7,230 nt of DNA from CAVPRW01 sp046727435 [NCBI: bacterium] (lineage in GTDB: Bacteria; Tectomicrobia; Entotheonellia; J063), in contig JBKPCR010000342.1 of the NCBI GenBank assembly GCA_046727435.1, positions 1 through 7,230 of the forward strand. The letters run 5' to 3'. Shown here in pieces: positions 5,383-7,230 of this stretch; the first letter of the stretch is position 1, and each line of letters starts with the position of its first letter. A program made the translations under genes and the position numbers. Below the pieces are notes generated by a model, which made no database searches, was not told where the DNA came from, and saw nothing but the letters and a program-made list of their open reading frames with translations.

Positions 5383-5486
5383 CCCGTTGACCCGCACGTA
5401 CAATCCAAAGGCCATCATCGAGCTGTCTGAACATCTAGCAGCAAGTGCAGCTGAACCAGCGTCGACATGGATCGCAAGGAGCAGAC

Positions 5487-5813
5487 ATGCCTCAACCACG
5501 CGAAGGTTCGGTGGTGGCAGCGTTTGGGTGGATGCTTGTGCTGTCAATTATCCTGGGTATCGTTCTCCCCACTATCGGCCCGTTTATCGCTGGCTTGGTC
5601 GGGGGCGCGAGAGCCGGAAGTGTCAAAAATGCCCTCTTGGCTGCTATGTTGCCAGCTATCCTGATAGGGATCATCGTGGCTTTGCTCTCCACGTTGCTCA
5701 TCGGCTTGCCGATTATCGGCGTTGTCTTTGGCTTTTCGGTCGCCGTCATCATTGTCCTGAACATTGTGGGACTCCTGGCTGGAGCCTTAATAGGCGCGCT
5801 TATCTTCGGATGA
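5487..5813 (+). CDS. Small glycine-rich multi-pass membrane protein
   Basis: ATG 5487 follows AAGGAG (5476-5481) at 5 nt. A longer in-frame start at 5445 lacks a ribosome site and adds a polar, unrelated-looking 14-residue stretch. The 108-residue product is almost wholly hydrophobic after PQPREGS: segments at about 10-40 (with LPTIGPFIAGLVGGARAG), 47-68 and 70-107, giving probably three or four membrane helices rich in Gly, Ala, Ile and Leu. The pattern 'P-x-I-G-P-F-I-A-G-L-V-G-G-A-R-A-G-S' followed by a short basic turn resembles small proteins annotated DUF5518 or GlsB/YeaQ-like stress membrane proteins. I cannot place it firmly in either. It has no catalytic or metal-binding residues visible. 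It is 53 nt upstream of the DUF748 gene and probably co-transcribed with it. Confidence 0.85.
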   Translation: MPQPREGSVVAAFGWMLVLSIILGIVLPTIGPFIAGLVGGARAGSVKNALLAAMLPAILIGIIVALLSTLLIGLPIIGVVFGFSVAVIIVLNIVGLLAGALIGALIFG

Positions 5814-5840
5814 AATGACTGTGAAGGGGAAGAGGCAGGC

Positions 5841-5906
5841 ATGCACGAGGGGAAGAAGGACTGGCAATGCGACGGAGATGGTGGGTTTGGCTCATTGGGG
5901 GCATAG
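5841..5906 (+). promoter_or_regulatory. Possible 21-codon upstream ORF overlapping the DUF748 start
   Basis: GGGGAAGAGG (about 5826-5835) precedes ATG 5841, and the frame runs 21 codons to TAG 5904-5906, crossing the DUF748 start at 5867 in another frame. The product (MHEGKKDWQCDGDGGFGSLG plus A) is not recognisable. If translated it could tune initiation at the downstream start. It may equally be a by-product of a purine-rich leader. Confidence 0.2.
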
Positions 5907-7230
5907 CAGGTCTCATCGTTGTTTCTATTGGTCTCAGTTTTTTCATTGATGAACCGCTGCGCCGCTATATAGAGCAGCAACTGAATACCCATTTGAAGGG
6001 GTATTCAGTACGCCTTGGCAAGCTAGACCTGCACCCTTTGCAGTTTTCCGTGGATTTATCCGATGTGAGCATTGTTCAAGATGCGAATCCGGAACCCCCC
6101 ATCGTCTTTATTCCCAGACTTCGTTCAGGTGTGCATGGACGGGCCCTCCTGTCTGGGCGCTTGGTGGGTGATGTCCTAGTCGAGCATCCGAAAGTCCATA
6201 TCAACCTCAAGCAATTCAGAGATGAGGCAGCAGATGATGTACCTCTCCAGGAGAGAGGTTGGCAAGAGGCTGTGCAAGCGGTTAGTCCTCTTAAGGTCAA
6301 TCTCCTGCGCGTAGTTGACGGTGAGATCACCTATGTTGACGAGGCACCGTTTGAGCCACTACGTCTAACTAAGCTGACCCTCCGTGCCGAAAACATCCGC
6401 AATATACAGTCGCAAGCTGGAGAGTATCCTTCTCCGATACAAATGCAGGCAAAGATCTTCGACTCGGGTAAGCTATGGCTAGATGGCCATGCAGATTTCC
6501 TAGCGGTACCCCATGTCGCCCTCAAAGCACAATTGGGGCTTGAGAACGTGGATTTAGCATACGTCAAGCCGCTTGCTAGGCGCTACAGTGTCGTTCTTAG
6601 CGGGGGGACCCTCTCAGGCGCGGGCGACATCGAATACACCGCAAGCCTTAAAGTCGCGCACCTGCAGACGGCTACCGTCCGAGGGCTTCGGATGAACTAT
6701 ATCTATTTCGGGCCAACTACAGAGGCCGGGCCAGAGAGGGCGAGGCAGGTCACACAGGCGGCTCAAGAAGTGAGCAATCAACCCGGTCTTATCCTGCGGG
6801 CCGATGAAGTGTCTATTGTTGAGAGCGAGATAGGGTTCGCCAATAAGGCAGCCAAGCCAAACTACCGCCTCTTCCTAACCGATCTGGCGATCCACCTTAC
6901 GAACTTCAGCAATCAGCTCGTAGACGGTATCATGGTCGCCCGAGTCTCCGGCAAATTCATGGGCAGCGGTCAGACGGTCATAGGAGCAACATTTCGACCC
7001 GAAACTAATGGACCAGATTTCGCCCTGGCGGCGAGCATTGAGAACACTGCTATGCAGACCATGAATCCCCTCCTTCGCGCGCATGGGAACTTCGACGTGG
7101 TGCGAGGTTTCTTCTCCGTCTATACGGAAATGAGGGTGAAGAACGGTGCCGTTCGAGGCTATGTCAAACCATTGTTCAAGGAGATGGATGTCTATGATCC
7201 GCGTCAGGATCAGGAGAAAAACCTCTTTCA
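5867..7230 (+). CDS. DUF748 / AsmA-like envelope protein, C-terminus beyond window
   Basis: This was read by hand: from ATG 5867 (ribosome site AAGGA 5856-5860, 6-nt spacer) the frame is open to the last base, giving 454 residues without a stop. A basic N-terminus (MRRRWW) leads into one membrane helix (about 7-26). Then comes the AsmA-like entry motif: LRRYIEQQLNTHLKGYSVRL, GKLDLHPLQFSVDLSDVSIV. The rest is a long run of beta strands with repeated 'L..V.L..G.I.Y.D' patterns (for example LLRVVDGEITYVDEAPFEPL, LTKLTLRAENI). Residues 405-454 (HGNFDVVRGFFSVYTEMRVK, NGAVRGYVKPLFKEMDVYDP) carry the conserved DUF748 segment near the C-terminus, so perhaps about 100 residues or fewer are missing. 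AsmA-like proteins are inner-membrane-anchored periplasmic beta-groove proteins linked to phospholipid transport and outer-membrane maintenance. The orientation (short cytoplasmic N-terminus, periplasmic body) follows from the positive-inside rule. Confidence 0.93.
   Translation, partial: MRRRWWVWLIGGIAGLIVVSIGLSFFIDEPLRRYIEQQLNTHLKGYSVRLGKLDLHPLQFSVDLSDVSIVQDANPEPPIVFIPRLRSGVHGRALLSGRLVGDVLVEHPKVHINLKQFRDEAADDVPLQERGWQEAVQAVSPLKVNLLRVVDGEITYVDEAPFEPLRLTKLTLRAENIRNIQSQAGEYPSPIQMQAKIFDSGKLWLDGHADFLAVPHVALKAQLGLENVDLAYVKPLARRYSVVLSGGTLSGAGDIEYTASLKVAHLQTATVRGLRMNYIYFGPTTEAGPERARQVTQAAQEVSNQPGLILRADEVSIVESEIGFANKAAKPNYRLFLTDLAIHLTNFSNQLVDGIMVARVSGKFMGSGQTVIGATFRPETNGPDFALAASIENTAMQTMNPLLRAHGNFDVVRGFFSVYTEMRVKNGAVRGYVKPLFKEMDVYDPRQDQEKNLF

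Noticed and set aside
5330-5818. 162-codon open frame on the + strand
   Set aside because: It covers the small membrane protein gene in another frame; the 5487 frame has a clean ribosome site and coherent membrane helices, while this one is Arg- and Cys-rich without pattern.
5492-5992. 166-codon open frame on the minus strand
   Set aside because: It is the antisense shadow of a hydrophobic gene, giving a low-complexity Pro/Ser/Ile-rich product, and it runs into the DUF748 gene.

Overview
The window looks like a bacterial chromosome segment from a Gram-negative (two-membrane) organism of moderate GC content. The combination of a CsbD protein with a membrane tail, a YqjE/holin-like protein, a helix-SRPBCC fusion, a thiamine-diphosphate pyruvate-oxidase-like enzyme and a DUF748/AsmA-like protein is what I would expect in Nitrospira or a relative (Nitrospirota). 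That placement comes from remembered family distribution and was not tested. Every gene I can support is on the + strand. I see no rRNA, tRNA, CRISPR array, transposase, integrase or phage structural gene.

Layout: (1) 74-241 is a 55-residue cysteine-rich protein resembling bacterial metallothioneins, in AT-rich DNA, followed directly by a hairpin. (2) 387-2140 is a tight three-gene operon: CsbD with a C-terminal membrane anchor, a two-helix YqjE/holin-superfamily-III protein, and a heptad-repeat helix plus membrane anchor plus SRPBCC fusion that overlaps the gene before it by 37 nt. (3) After a compact hairpin at 2141-2169 comes a 583-residue PoxB/YdaP-type enzyme (2206-3957). (4) 4125-4589 encodes an exported beta-rich protein with a GHLHY motif. 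(5) A 307-nt gap (4590-4896) holds repeats, a G-loop hairpin and a candidate promoter, but no convincing gene. (6) 4897-5301 is a PRC-barrel-like protein. (7) 5487-5813 is a small, very hydrophobic, glycine-rich membrane protein. (8) 5867 to the window edge is the N-terminal 454 residues of a DUF748 (AsmA-like) envelope protein.

How they may work together (inference): relatives of several of these proteins belong to the RpoS general-stress or stationary-phase response in Escherichia coli (YjbJ of the CsbD family, YqjD/ElaB and PoxB). The rest are membrane, periplasmic or putative metal-binding proteins. The segment therefore reads as an envelope and general-stress island: membrane-anchored stress proteins, a respiratory bypass from pyruvate to acetate, metal or thiol buffering, and envelope maintenance. 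The least standard parts are the fusion architectures in the first operon, the metallothionein-like ORF, and the structured intergenic regions.
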